Of a stretch of DNA of 64,000 nucleotides, positions 35,783-44,125 are shown one piece after another. The notes beneath the pieces are model-generated. The model was not told the DNA's origin. It worked only from the letters and a program-made list of their open reading frames with translations, and did no database searches. The DNA is from G963667675 sp963667675 (lineage in GTDB: Bacteria; Chloroflexota; Dehalococcoidia; Lucifugimonadales; UBA3495): the NCBI GenBank assembly GCA_963667675.1, contig OY763929.1, positions 1,674,001 through 1,738,000 on the forward strand, written 5' to 3'. How positions within the stretch are numbered: position 1 is the first letter of the stretch; each line of letters starts with the position of its first letter. The translations under genes were made by a program, and so were the position numbers.

Positions 35783-35859
35783 TGGTGGGCGGTAGTGGAC
35801 TCGAACCACTGGCCTCTTGCGTGTCGAGCAAGTACTCTAACCAACTGAGCTAACCGCCC
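35783..35859 (-). tRNA. tRNA-Val (GAC) with C33
   Basis: Read on the minus strand, the gene folds into a full cloverleaf: acceptor GGGCGGT/ACCGCCC, D arm GCTC/GAGT, anticodon stem CTTGC/GCAAG, a 5-base variable region, T arm AGTGG/CCACT with TTCGAGT, A73 and an encoded CCA at 35783-35785. The seven-base anticodon loop is TCGACAC, which puts GAC at 34-36 (valine) but C instead of the nearly universal U at position 33. The short variable loop rules out serine. No rRNA or other tRNA is nearby. Confidence 0.88.
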
Positions 35860-35973
35860 ATGGACCGCGACCGGGCGCCGGATCGCTGCCCGGCTATGCG
35901 CTTTACCATATTACATGCGCATTGCCACCCCAGGCAACACTAACCCCCTCAGACCACCTACTGCGCGTCAGGG

Positions 35974-36002
35974 TTGCCACCTTTTCGGCGTGACCGTATA
36001 AT
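35974..36002 (+). promoter_or_regulatory. Strong sigma-70-type promoter
   Basis: TTGCCA (35974-35979) and a perfect TATAAT (35997-36002) are 17 bases apart. Transcription would start near 36009 and leave a leader of about 105 bases before the flavin-dependent oxidoreductase gene at 36114. No clear riboswitch fold was recognised in the leader. Confidence 0.7.
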
Positions 36003-36113
36003 GCAATCCGCAAACACCAGTGGGATTGAAACTCCCGCCGGACGCGCAGGTTTCCTGGCTCCGCCGGCCCACATCGACTGGACATAACCCAACGCCCATC
36101 AAGAGGAGACGAC

Positions 36114-37358
36114 ATGGTTGACCAACTAGCCCGGCCCAAAGAACACTGCGAAGTCTACTGGTTCTCAGAGCAGCCTTACAGCGCAGTCACCGATGACGAC
36201 ATCGCACCTTACGAGTACGGCCGTCTCGGATTCCCCAATTCCTACTTCGATGGCGAAAAGGCCCACGAGCTTTACAACCAGTACCACGAGCAATACTCCT
36301 GGGCCGACGAGATGGGCTTCGACGGTATTATGACCAACGAGCACCACGGCGCCTACTGGTGCATGAAGCCCTCCGCCAACCTCGACGCCGCCGTCATCGC
36401 CAAGGTCACCAAGAACGTGAAGATAGCCATCTTGGGCAACGTAATCGCCGTCGCCGATCCCGTCCGCATCGCCGAGCAGGTTGCAATGCTGGACTGCTAC
36501 TCCGGCGGCCGCATAATCTCCGGCTTCGTGCGAGGGAGCCCCGCCGAGACCCTGCTCGGCGGCATGTCCCCCACCGAAAACCGGGACCGCTTCGAAGAGG
36601 CCCACGACCTCATCATCAAGTGCTGGACCGAGCCCGGCCCATTCCGCTGGGAAGGCCAATACTACCAGTACCGCATGGTCAACCCCTGGGTCACCCCCAT
36701 GCAGAAGCCCCGGCCCGACATTTGGTTCCCCGGCTCCGGGAGCCCCGAAAGCTGCGTCTGGGCCGCCAAGCACCGGCATCCCTATATGAACCTCGGCGCG
36801 CTCACCGACACCACCAAGTGGCTCAAGCAGATTTACATCGACACCGCCGACGACGAGGGCTTCAAGGCCGGACCCGAACACTTCGGTTACCTCCTCCGCG
36901 CCTTCTGCGCCGATACCGACGAGAGAGCCATCGAGGTCGCCCGGGAATTCCTCTGGACCAGCGGCCACCGCGCCCGCGGTCCCAGGGAACACAACGATCC
37001 TCCCGGGTACCAGTCTCGCGTCGCCGCCGCCGTGCGGGCCACCCGCCCATCCGGCCGGACGGCTTCCGCCTCCGCCTTGACCTACGATGAGCTCCGGGCC
37101 GTCGACAACATCATCGTCGGCAACCCCGACACCGTCACCCGCAAGCTCACCAAGATTATCGACGAGGTCGGGCCGGGTTACCTCCACATCTACGGCAACG
37201 AGGGGCCCATGCCCCACAAGGATGTCATGCGCTCCATCGAGCTGTTCGGCAAAGAGGTCATCCCCGCCCTCCGGGAACTCCCTCTCAAACCCTACGAGCC
37301 CACTCCCAGGGCCGGGGAGCGTCCCACCACCAGCGGTATTGCCGGCCTCGAGCCGTAA
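36114..37358 (+). CDS. LLM-class flavin-dependent oxidoreductase
   Basis: The 414-residue product belongs to the bacterial luciferase-like monooxygenase superfamily (TIM barrel, reduced FMN). Seen in the sequence: YSWADEMGFDGIMTNEHHG near residues 61-79, the NVKIAILGNVIAVADPVRIAEQ strand region split around residue 105, the GRIISGFVRGSP loop, RFEEAHDLIIKCWTEP, and a late GNPDTVTRKL followed by HIYGNEGP. The start has GAGGAG seven bases upstream and the gene stands alone behind its own promoter and terminator. Substrate cannot be told; such enzymes oxidise carbon or sulfur compounds and are often multiplied in SAR202-like genomes (family knowledge). The C-terminal 25 residues look disordered. 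Confidence 0.85.
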   Translation: MVDQLARPKEHCEVYWFSEQPYSAVTDDDIAPYEYGRLGFPNSYFDGEKAHELYNQYHEQYSWADEMGFDGIMTNEHHGAYWCMKPSANLDAAVIAKVTKNVKIAILGNVIAVADPVRIAEQVAMLDCYSGGRIISGFVRGSPAETLLGGMSPTENRDRFEEAHDLIIKCWTEPGPFRWEGQYYQYRMVNPWVTPMQKPRPDIWFPGSGSPESCVWAAKHRHPYMNLGALTDTTKWLKQIYIDTADDEGFKAGPEHFGYLLRAFCADTDERAIEVAREFLWTSGHRARGPREHNDPPGYQSRVAAAVRATRPSGRTASASALTYDELRAVDNIIVGNPDTVTRKLTKIIDEVGPGYLHIYGNEGPMPHKDVMRSIELFGKEVIPALRELPLKPYEPTPRAGERPTTSGIAGLEP

Positions 37359-37387
37359 CCCACAGCCTCCCCGTATATGCGGCAAAT

Positions 37388-37421
37388 AAAACGGCCCCGC
37401 TTGAAAAGGCGGGGCCGTTTT
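37388..37421. terminator. Bidirectional intrinsic terminator
   Basis: A perfect 13-bp stem (AAAACGGCCCCGC pairing with GCGGGGCCGTTTT) encloses an 8-base loop. A-run and T-run flank the GC core on both sides, so it can end the + strand monooxygenase transcript and the - strand YHS/acyl-CoA dehydrogenase transcript. Confidence 0.9.
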
Positions 37422-37451
37422 GATTACTGGCCTGGCTGCTCCGGTCTTGCT

Positions 37452-37646
37452 CTAGTTATACGTGTCGGGACTCGCCATGAACTTGCTGCGGCAGTCCAGG
37501 CTGCAGAAATAGCGCCACAAGCCGTTGTGGAACATCCGGGTCCCCTGCTCAGGGTCCACCTCAGACGCCCCGTGCATCGTCTGTCCAGTCTGTCCACGGG
37601 CCCGCTCTTCGTCGATTTCCTTCCCGCAAACCGGGTCTTTAGCCAT
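37452..37646 (-). CDS. Small YHS-domain protein
   Basis: The 64-residue protein carries the YHS metal-binding pattern: DPVCGKEID at residues 4-12 and YFCSLDCRSKFMASPDTY at 46-63. The Cys residues probably bind a metal such as copper or zinc (family knowledge). It is the last gene of a minus-strand group, 42 bases after the acyl-CoA dehydrogenase gene, and precedes the shared terminator. Its role beside acyl-CoA dehydrogenases is unclear. Confidence 0.85.
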   Translation of the reverse strand: MAKDPVCGKEIDEERARGQTGQTMHGASEVDPEQGTRMFHNGLWRYFCSLDCRSKFMASPDTYN

Positions 37647-37688
37647 CAGTCAATCTCCAACAATATTTTCCCGGACTTGGGGCGCCAA

Positions 37689-38861
37689 TCACACTGGCGT
37701 CAGTGGCATCCCCAACCGGACCTCTCCCGGCTGGTCTAATAGAGCCTTCGCCACCCGCGCCCGGTGCTCGAATGTCGTCCCCAGCCGCATCGTCCACGCC
37801 GATACTCGCCGGTACCATAGGTGCAGGTCGAACTCCATCATAAACCCGATGCCGCCGTGAATGATTTGCGAGGTCCTCACCACCGCCTCGCATTTCTCAT
37901 TGCAGAACGACTTGGCTTGCGAGACCTCTATCGTCGCCGGCAGCCCCTGGTCCAGCTTCCACAGTGCTTCATACGTCAACAACTGCGCACCGTCCACCCA
38001 TACAGTCATGTCTGCGCATAGGTGCTGAATCGACTGGAACGCTCCTATGGGACGCCCGAAGGCCACCCGGTTCTTGGAATACTCAATGGCCATCTCCGCG
38101 TCTTTTCGCGCCGCTCCCACCATCTGGGCGCAGAGCAGCGCCGTCGCCCTCTCCAGCATCCACTCCGCAACTGGCCATCCCTGGTCTATCTCGCCCAATA
38201 CGTTTGATTTGGGCACCCGCACGTTTTCGAAGGTCACCCGGCACTGCCTGTCCTTGGCCAGTGTGACCAGCGTGTTGTAGGAAATGCCCGCACTCCTGGC
38301 ATCCACCAGCAGTACCGTCAAACCCTCGTTCTCCGGCGACGCCTCCGACGTCCGGCACACCACCAAAAATTTATTGGCGACGCTGAAGTTGTCCACGAAC
38401 ATCTTGGTTCCTGACAACACCAGGTAGTCCCCTTCCTGCCTGGCCTCCAACCTGACCCCTTCCGGCGTCAGCCTCGGGTCGGCCTCGGTCAGCGCCCAAG
38501 TTAGAATCATGTCTCCCCGACTCACTGCCGGCAGGATCTCCCGGCGTTGCTCCTCCGTCCCGTGCTCGGCAATCGTCAATGCCGTCGCCATGGTGCAGTG
38601 GAACGGCACCGGTGCTATGGCCCGTCCCGCCTCCTCCATGATGATGGCCAGATAGGTCAGCGGCATGTCCTGCCCGCCGTGGGCCTCCGGCAGTGCCAAC
38701 CCGAACCACCCCAACTCCGCCATCTTCTTCCAGAGGTCCGGCGGATAGCCCAGTTCGTCCTTCTCCATGGCCCGGGCCAGCGACGGAGGACACTCCGCCT
38801 CCAAGAACTCCCGGGCCAGGTTCTTCAGCATCTGTTCTTCTTCAGAAGGCAATACGTCCAT
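37689..38861 (-). CDS. Acyl-CoA dehydrogenase family protein (first subunit type)
   Basis: The 390-residue flavoprotein shows acyl-CoA dehydrogenase signatures: an N-terminal helical domain (EEEQMLKNLAREFLEAE), LGWFGLALPEAHGGQ, the WALTEADPR strand, the FENVRVPKSNVLGE loop and the C-terminal RVAFGRPIGAFQSIQHLCAD helix. Near the end, QIIHGGIGFMMEFDLHLWYRR has the form seen in FadE-like and CaiA-like relatives. It would oxidise a CoA thioester and pass electrons to ETF. The gene lies 111 bases downstream of a second acyl-CoA dehydrogenase gene, an arrangement typical of heteromeric enzymes. Substrate unknown. Confidence 0.85.
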   Translation of the reverse strand: MDVLPSEEEQMLKNLAREFLEAECPPSLARAMEKDELGYPPDLWKKMAELGWFGLALPEAHGGQDMPLTYLAIIMEEAGRAIAPVPFHCTMATALTIAEHGTEEQRREILPAVSRGDMILTWALTEADPRLTPEGVRLEARQEGDYLVLSGTKMFVDNFSVANKFLVVCRTSEASPENEGLTVLLVDARSAGISYNTLVTLAKDRQCRVTFENVRVPKSNVLGEIDQGWPVAEWMLERATALLCAQMVGAARKDAEMAIEYSKNRVAFGRPIGAFQSIQHLCADMTVWVDGAQLLTYEALWKLDQGLPATIEVSQAKSFCNEKCEAVVRTSQIIHGGIGFMMEFDLHLWYRRVSAWTMRLGTTFEHRARVAKALLDQPGEVRLGMPLTPV

Positions 38862-38972
38862 ATCTAGTCCTAGTTGAGGTAAGACTCTGCGTCCTTAGCG
38901 GCCATAACCGACTGCGACGCCTCAATACTCGTGTTGGCGGTCCAGCCCTGCAACGGCTCTCCCTGCTGGCCC

Positions 38973-40175
38973 TTATCCCCTCGGCAGTCCCAGGCCCCGC
39001 CTGGCCACCTGGTCCCGCATCACCTGCACGCTCCCGTGGTTGATTCCCGACTGGAACGCGCCCATTACGTTATGCGCAAACAACCCGTCCTTGATGGCTC
39101 CTTCTGAACCGTTCAAAAGCTGAGCGTAGGGCCCCAGGATTTGGGTGATAGTTTCGGTGGTCCTGACGCCGTGCTCCGGCGCCCAGACCTTCTCCGCCGC
39201 CCCCTCGTAAGTGAAATTTCCGCCCCTCTCCACCAACGACATGCTGCGCATGGTCATCAACCGGCACACCTGGGCTTCTATCCACAGCTCCGCCAGCCGG
39301 TCTCTGACCGCCGGATCGTCGGCTATGGAATACCCGTCCAGCTGGTTCTCCTTGATCCAGTTGATGATGTCCTCGTCCCGGCGCACAGAAATCAAGTACC
39401 TGCTGGCGCCCACCCTGTCCAGGTTCAGGCCCATCGCTCCCACGTACCACCCCATGTTCTCCTCGCCCAGCAGCGCCGATGCCGGCACTCGTACGTCCTC
39501 GAAGAACACCTCGTTGGTCCGCGGCGTCCCATAAGTGGTCGCCGCCGGCGCAGGCGGGTCGTTCTGGATGGTCCACAGCGCCCGCACGGTAATCCCCGGC
39601 GTGTCCATGGGCACCAGCAATATGGATATTCCCTTGTGCCTGGGAGCGTCGGGGTCCGTGCGGCACATCAGGTATACGTGCGTGGCGTAGTGGGCCGACG
39701 ACGTGTACATCTTCTGCCCGTTAATCACGAACTCGTCCCCGTCCCTGACCGCCCTGCACTGCAAGCCGGCCAGGTCGGCCCCGCCCTGTGGCTCCGTATA
39801 TCCCTGGGCAAAAATAATCTCTCCGGTGATGAGTCCGGGAATAAAGTGCTGCTTCTGCTCCTCCGTCCCCGCCATCAATATTGCCGGGGCCCCGGTGCCC
39901 GCGCCGCCCACGGCTATTCCTGCCCTGGCGAACTCCTCTTCCACGATGTACTGGTCTATGCGGCTCCCCCCCTGGCCGCCGTACTCCTTGGGCCAGCTGA
40001 TTCCCACCCAACCCTTGTCCGCTATTTCTTTCAGTAGCTTCTGGTGGTGGGGCCCCATGCCCGTTTCCAGGGAGGTCTCCACCTCGCCCAGCACCTCCGG
40101 AGTCACCTTCTCCTCGATGAACTCCACCACCTCCTGCCGGAGGGCTTCCTGTTCCGCTGTAAACCCAAAGTCCAT
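38973..40175 (-). CDS. Acyl-CoA dehydrogenase family protein (second subunit type)
   Basis: The 400-residue flavoprotein shows FTAEQEALRQEVVEFIEE, WVGISWPKEYGGQGG, GYTEPQGGADLAGLQ, FFEDVRVPASALLGEENMGW and a C-terminal ARRGLGLPR. At the place where MCAD-like enzymes have the catalytic Glu (YEGT.QIQR), this protein reads GINHGSVQVMRD, so it may lack the usual base. That would fit a partnership with the adjacent dehydrogenase, as in alpha2beta2 acyl-CoA dehydrogenases. AAAGGGG lies before the ATG. It is the first gene of the minus-strand group ending at the YHS gene. Confidence 0.85.
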   Translation of the reverse strand: MDFGFTAEQEALRQEVVEFIEEKVTPEVLGEVETSLETGMGPHHQKLLKEIADKGWVGISWPKEYGGQGGSRIDQYIVEEEFARAGIAVGGAGTGAPAILMAGTEEQKQHFIPGLITGEIIFAQGYTEPQGGADLAGLQCRAVRDGDEFVINGQKMYTSSAHYATHVYLMCRTDPDAPRHKGISILLVPMDTPGITVRALWTIQNDPPAPAATTYGTPRTNEVFFEDVRVPASALLGEENMGWYVGAMGLNLDRVGASRYLISVRRDEDIINWIKENQLDGYSIADDPAVRDRLAELWIEAQVCRLMTMRSMSLVERGGNFTYEGAAEKVWAPEHGVRTTETITQILGPYAQLLNGSEGAIKDGLFAHNVMGAFQSGINHGSVQVMRDQVARRGLGLPRG

Positions 40176-40249
40176 CCTGTTCCCCTTTAACTCTACCGTC
40201 GGCTAAACCCTCGGCGCGGCCCTTCTACCCCGCCGCCCGTTCATATCCC

Positions 40250-40640
40250 ACCTTCATTACTGCACCCCAACCCTTCATTCCTGCACCCCAACCCTTCATT
40301 CCTGCGCAGGCAGGAATCTATAATCCCGCGCCCCCAACCTGTCATTCCGAGGAGCCTGCGACGAGGAATCTAAAACTGCCTGTCCTCAACCTGTCTCGCC
40401 CCTCAACCCGTCATTCCCCCGCAGGCGGGAATCTCAGGCCCGCTTCAGTGCCATTGTCGTGTCACGCACTAACCGTGTCAAGGGTAACGCCCCGCTGCGG
40501 CGGAGGCCTCGCATCGGAAATCCAACTCCCCACGGAGCATACCCTGTGGAGTACCAGGGGCCGTTTCTTGGTCTACCCCCCATGCCTAGATGACGGCTCG
40601 GGGGCCGGAATGACGGTTATGCAAAGGTCCGCCGCCGCGG
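40250..40640. repeat. Cluster of palindromic intergenic repeats
   Basis: This 660-base intergenic space (40176-40838) contains no convincing gene. It holds a short tandem repeat (ACCCTTCATTCCTGCACCCC-like, about 40265-40305) and several ATTCC...GGAAT palindromes: ATTCCTGC-GCAG-GCAGGAAT near 40300, one with inner GAGGAGCCTGCGAC near 40345, ATTCCCCCGC-AG-GCGGGAAT near 40415, and a half copy GGGGGCCGGAATGACGG near 40600 that matches the element at 26185. They look like one dispersed repeat family with different stems. Confidence 0.6.
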
Positions 40641-40838
40641 TGAACGGCGCGTCATTAGCCGGCGCCGCATTTGTGCGGCGGAGAGGGGGCAGCCGCCATA
40701 GTGCAGCCTTGGGCCGCGCGGTCAGGGCCTGGTGCCGCACCAGAGGTCGGTGATTTCCATGCTGTCCAAGAAGGGTATATCCAACAGCGCGATGGACGCT
40801 TCAACGGCTGGCAGCCGTAAATGGCCCCCTATTTTGTT

Positions 40839-41998
40839 CTAAAGAAAATCATCCACTATGGTTCTAAGCTCGTCTTCGGTGATGCCGTCCTGGACCCAAG
40901 GCAGCGCCAGGACGGTTGCTGCAATCTCTTCGCTGGCTTCGGCCAGCTGGTACAGACGGCTGATGGCTCCATACTCGTCTTCGGTGATGCCGTCCTGGAA
41001 CCATGGCAGGGCCAAGACGGTTGCTGCAAGCTCTTCGCTGGCTTCGGCCAGCTGGTACAGACGGCTGATGGCGCCATACTCGTCTTCGGTGATGCCGTCC
41101 TGGAGCCATGGCAGGGCTAAGACAGTTGCTGCAAGCTCTGCATCGGTTCTGGCCATCTGATCCAGACGGCTGATGGCGCTATCCTCGTCTTCGGTGATGC
41201 CGTCCTGGAACCATGGCAGGGCCAAGACAGTTGCTGCAAGCTCTTCATTGGTTGCCGCCAGCGAGACCAGCCATGTGATGGGGTTAGTCTCGGCTTCCGT
41301 TTCCGTGATACCGTCTTGCACCCAGGACAGCGCCAAGACAGTTTCCGCAAGTTTTTCATTGGTTGTCGCCAGCGAGTCCAGCGATTCGATGGCGAGATTC
41401 TCGGCTTCGCTGATACCGTCCTGGACCCAGGACAGCGCTGAGAGAGTTTCTGCAAGCTTTTTGTTTTTCATCCACTCCAGATGTATGGAGATTGTACTGT
41501 CAGGTGTAGGCGTGGGAGTAGGTTCGGGCGTAGGCTCTGGCGTGGGTGTAGGTTCGGGCGTAGGCTCTGGCGTGGGCGTAGGTTCGGGCGTAGGCTCTGA
41601 CGTGGGCGTAGGTTCGGGCGTAGGCTCTGACGTGGGAGTAGGTTCGGGCGTAGGCTCTGGCGTGGGAGTAGGTCGGGCGCAGGCTCTGGCGTGGGAGTAG
41701 GTTCGGGCGTGAGATCAGGCGTAGCTTCTGGAGTGGCCGTAGGCGTCGGGCTGGGGGCAGGGGATGGCGTAGGAGCGGACGTAGGTGTAGCTGTGGCCGT
41801 GGCCGTGGCCGTAGAAGTAATCGTAGGCGTCGTGGCGGATGTGGGCGCAAGGGTTGGAGTCAGGGTTGGGAGCAGCGTAGGGGCTGGGGTGTCAGCGGGC
41901 AGCGTTGCGGGTATGTCAGTTGGCACAGGAGATACATCCCCATTGCAGGCGATGCCGCCGGCCAGTAAGCCAAGGAACAGGCAAAGACGTAAGAGCAT
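40839..41998 (-). CDS. Lipoprotein with 35-residue repeats, split by a -1 nt frameshift
   Basis: Two frames appear to be one gene. The first (from ATG 41998, with AGAGGG upstream) encodes a signal sequence ending GGIAC and a Thr-Pro linker. At about 41673 one copy of the repeat reads GTAGGTCGGGCG (+ strand) instead of GTAGGTTCGGGCG, and the frame falls into Leu-Arg-Pro-rich nonsense. In the shifted frame Thr-Pro repeats continue into PTPDSTISIHLEW and directly into MKNKKLAETL and six repeats of about 35 residues (VLALPW.QDGITEDE..AI..L..LA...EELA) ending at 40839. Restored length is about 386 residues. The repeat resembles no family I can name. The deletion may be an assembly error or real slippage. 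Confidence 0.7.
40845..41450 (-). repeat. Six tandem 105-bp coding repeats
   Basis: The motif GATGCCGTCCTGG (+ strand) or its near copy recurs at 40881, 40986, 41091, 41196, 41307 and 41412. Spacing is exactly 105 bases except for one interval of 111. The three copies between 40970 and 41260 are nearly identical at DNA level, indicating recent expansion. Each unit encodes about 35 residues centred on LPW.QDGITEDE. Confidence 0.85.
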
Positions 41999-42286
41999 AG
42001 GGACCCTCTCGCGGCTTAGGATTCAGGCGCTTGCTGCCGTTACCCCGTCCCATGTTGGGCAACAAGGGGGTGCGAACGCGCATAAACCCCTGGCCCCAGC
42101 TAAACATGGTTGGAGTTACAGTTTGATGTTAATACCTTGGGAATAATATAGCAAGTCGCTGACCTGGATGCCGGTCAGGGCATCCGCGCGGACCCAATCG
42201 CGGACTCCAAGGCCGGACTCCCCTGCAAGCCTTCGGATCTCTGTCAGAGAATTGCCTGAATTTACGATTCCCAGGACAGCGAGGAA
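41999..42286. other. Intergenic stretch upstream of the repeat lipoprotein
   Basis: No gene is seen. An AT-rich patch at about 42120-42150 probably holds the lipoprotein promoter on the minus strand, but no hexamer pair with good spacing could be fixed. A small inverted repeat (GACCTGGATGCCGGTC, about 42161-42176) lies next to it. A GATTCCCAGG...GAGGAATC palindrome near 42264-42288 belongs to the family seen at 40250-40640. Confidence 0.4.
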
Positions 42287-44125
42287 TCAGGCCAAATCAG
42301 CCACCACCGGCTTCAACGCCTCAACCAACGGCGGCAAGCACTCCTGCCAGTCCCCGACAATGCCGAAGTCCGCCGCCTTGAATATCGCCGCCCGTTTGTT
42401 CCGGTTTATCGCCAGGATCACACCCGCTTTTTGAATCCCCACCGTGTGGTTGAATGCGCCCCGCAGCCCCACCGCCACGTAGACCTTGGGCGCAATCGTC
42501 CGGCCGCTGATGCCCACCTGGATATGGTGCGGCAGCCACCCGGCGTGCACCACGTTCCTTGACGTCGCCAGCGTCGCACCCATGGACTCCGCCAGCCTCC
42601 GAATCTCCGGCAGATTCTCCGGCCCGCCAATGCCCATACCCGCTCCCAACACAACTTGGGCCTGCGTCAGTTCCACCGCTCCCAGGTCCTCTTGGACGTG
42701 CTCTTCCACCACCGTGATGTCCGACCCCGCAAACTCCGGCGCCTCTACAACCTGGATTTCCGCCGTCGCTGCCGGGTCCGGCCCCACCGGAGTCAGCAGC
42801 CCCGGCCGCAGCGTCACCAGGTTGGGCAATGTCTTGGACAGTATGGGCGCCACCACGTTGCCCCCCAGCGCCGGTTTCAGTTGAACTAGTCTTCCTTCCG
42901 CGTCCACTTCCAAGTCTATGGCGTCCCCGGTGAGTCCCAGCCCCAGCCTCGCCGCTACCCGCGACGCCAGGTCCCTCCCGTCGGCGGTGGAGGCAAACAG
43001 CACGGTGTAGGGCATATCAGCCTCGATAGCTGCCGCCACCGCGCCGGCTGTCCCTGCGCTGCACGCGGGACCCACGCCCGGTCCGTCGACAAAAATCACC
43101 CGGTCGGCGCCCCACGCTGCCAACTCCCTGGCCAGCCCGTCGTTGGCGAGACCCAGAACCAGGGCCGCCGCCTCGCTCTTGGTGAACGACGCCAACTCCC
43201 TGGCCTTCCCCAGCATCTCCCGCGTCACCTGCCGCAGCCCTCCCTGGGCCATTTCAGCCGCCACCCAGATACTCCGCTCTCGTTGCCCCGGAAACCGCGC
43301 ACTGCCGGACTGGGACCCTCCGTCTCCCCCTGCCGCATCCAGTTCCGCCAACCGGTCTCGCAGCATTTCGGCCACCTTTGCCGCCGCCTCTGCCGGACTT
43401 TCCTCTCCTATGACCACTCCCAGGCGCGCCGGCTCCACCAGACGTATGTCCTGCACACACGTCGGCGACCCCTCGGCCCCCAGCTGCGATACGTCCGCCT
43501 GCAGGTCGGCGCAGCTTAGCTCTTCGAATGGCTTCTCCTGGGCTGCTTCCAACTCCTCCGGTCCGGCGTACATCTCCGGCGCAATTCCCTCCGTGGCGCA
43601 CACCAGCGCCGGCAGCGGGGACTCAATCACCTGGTATCCTTCATCAACCACCCTCTCGGCCCGTATGCCGCCGCCTGGACGCCGTTCCAGTTTCCGCGCG
43701 TTGCTGACGTGGGGTATGCCCATCAACTCCGCAATCTCCGGGCCCACCTGGCCTGTCTCCGCGTCCATGCTGTTCCGCCCGCAGATGATCAGGTCCGGTT
43801 TCTCTCTGTCCAAAACCAGCGCCAGCGCCCGCGCCGTTGCCAGCGTATCCGACCCCGCCAACGCCCGGTCCGTAAGCAGCATCGCCCGGTCTGCCCCCAA
43901 TGCCAGGCACTCCAGCAGCCCTTCCCGGGTGTTCGGCGGCCCCATGGAAATTACGACCACTTCGTCGCCGGCGCCATCCTTCATCTCAACCGCGCGCACC
44001 AGTCCCAGAACGTCGAAGGGGCTTATCTCCGAGGGCGCGCCCTCCCGCACTATGGTCTTGCGCTCGTAGTCGAACTTGATTTGGGTCAGCACCGGAATAT
44101 ATTTCACGCAGACGGCGATTTTCAT
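42287..44125 (-). CDS. Fused electron transfer flavoprotein, beta then alpha
   Basis: The 612-residue protein joins two subunits normally made separately. Residues 1-250 are EtfB-like (MKIAVCVKYIPV, GREGLLE-type loop as NTREGLLECLALGADRA, ICGRNSMDAETGQVGPE). Residues about 285-612 are EtfA-like, with the C-terminal FAD domain: VLGAGMGIGGPENLPEI, then SRNVVHAGWLPHHIQVG, GRTIAPKVYVAVGLRGA, then AINRNKRAAIFKAADFGIVGDW. A Gly/Ser-rich linker (about 260-280) separates them. The product would carry electrons from acyl-CoA dehydrogenases such as those encoded 2-4 kb away. Its start overlaps the pncB stop by ATGA, so the two are translationally coupled. Confidence 0.88.
   Translation of the reverse strand: MKIAVCVKYIPVLTQIKFDYERKTIVREGAPSEISPFDVLGLVRAVEMKDGAGDEVVVISMGPPNTREGLLECLALGADRAMLLTDRALAGSDTLATARALALVLDREKPDLIICGRNSMDAETGQVGPEIAELMGIPHVSNARKLERRPGGGIRAERVVDEGYQVIESPLPALVCATEGIAPEMYAGPEELEAAQEKPFEELSCADLQADVSQLGAEGSPTCVQDIRLVEPARLGVVIGEESPAEAAAKVAEMLRDRLAELDAAGGDGGSQSGSARFPGQRERSIWVAAEMAQGGLRQVTREMLGKARELASFTKSEAAALVLGLANDGLARELAAWGADRVIFVDGPGVGPACSAGTAGAVAAAIEADMPYTVLFASTADGRDLASRVAARLGLGLTGDAIDLEVDAEGRLVQLKPALGGNVVAPILSKTLPNLVTLRPGLLTPVGPDPAATAEIQVVEAPEFAGSDITVVEEHVQEDLGAVELTQAQVVLGAGMGIGGPENLPEIRRLAESMGATLATSRNVVHAGWLPHHIQVGISGRTIAPKVYVAVGLRGAFNHTVGIQKAGVILAINRNKRAAIFKAADFGIVGDWQECLPPLVEALKPVVADLA

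Noticed and set aside
36010..36113. Riboswitch in the leader of the flavin-dependent oxidoreductase
   Set aside because: The leader is long enough, but no known aptamer motif (FMN, cobalamin, TPP) or terminator could be recognised.
40250..40450. CRISPR-like repeat array
   Set aside because: The repeats are palindromes of different length with no regular spacers and no cas genes nearby.
41500..41850. Arg-rich frame overlapping the Thr-Pro linker
   Set aside because: It is the third reading of the same repeat DNA and has no signal peptide or domain.
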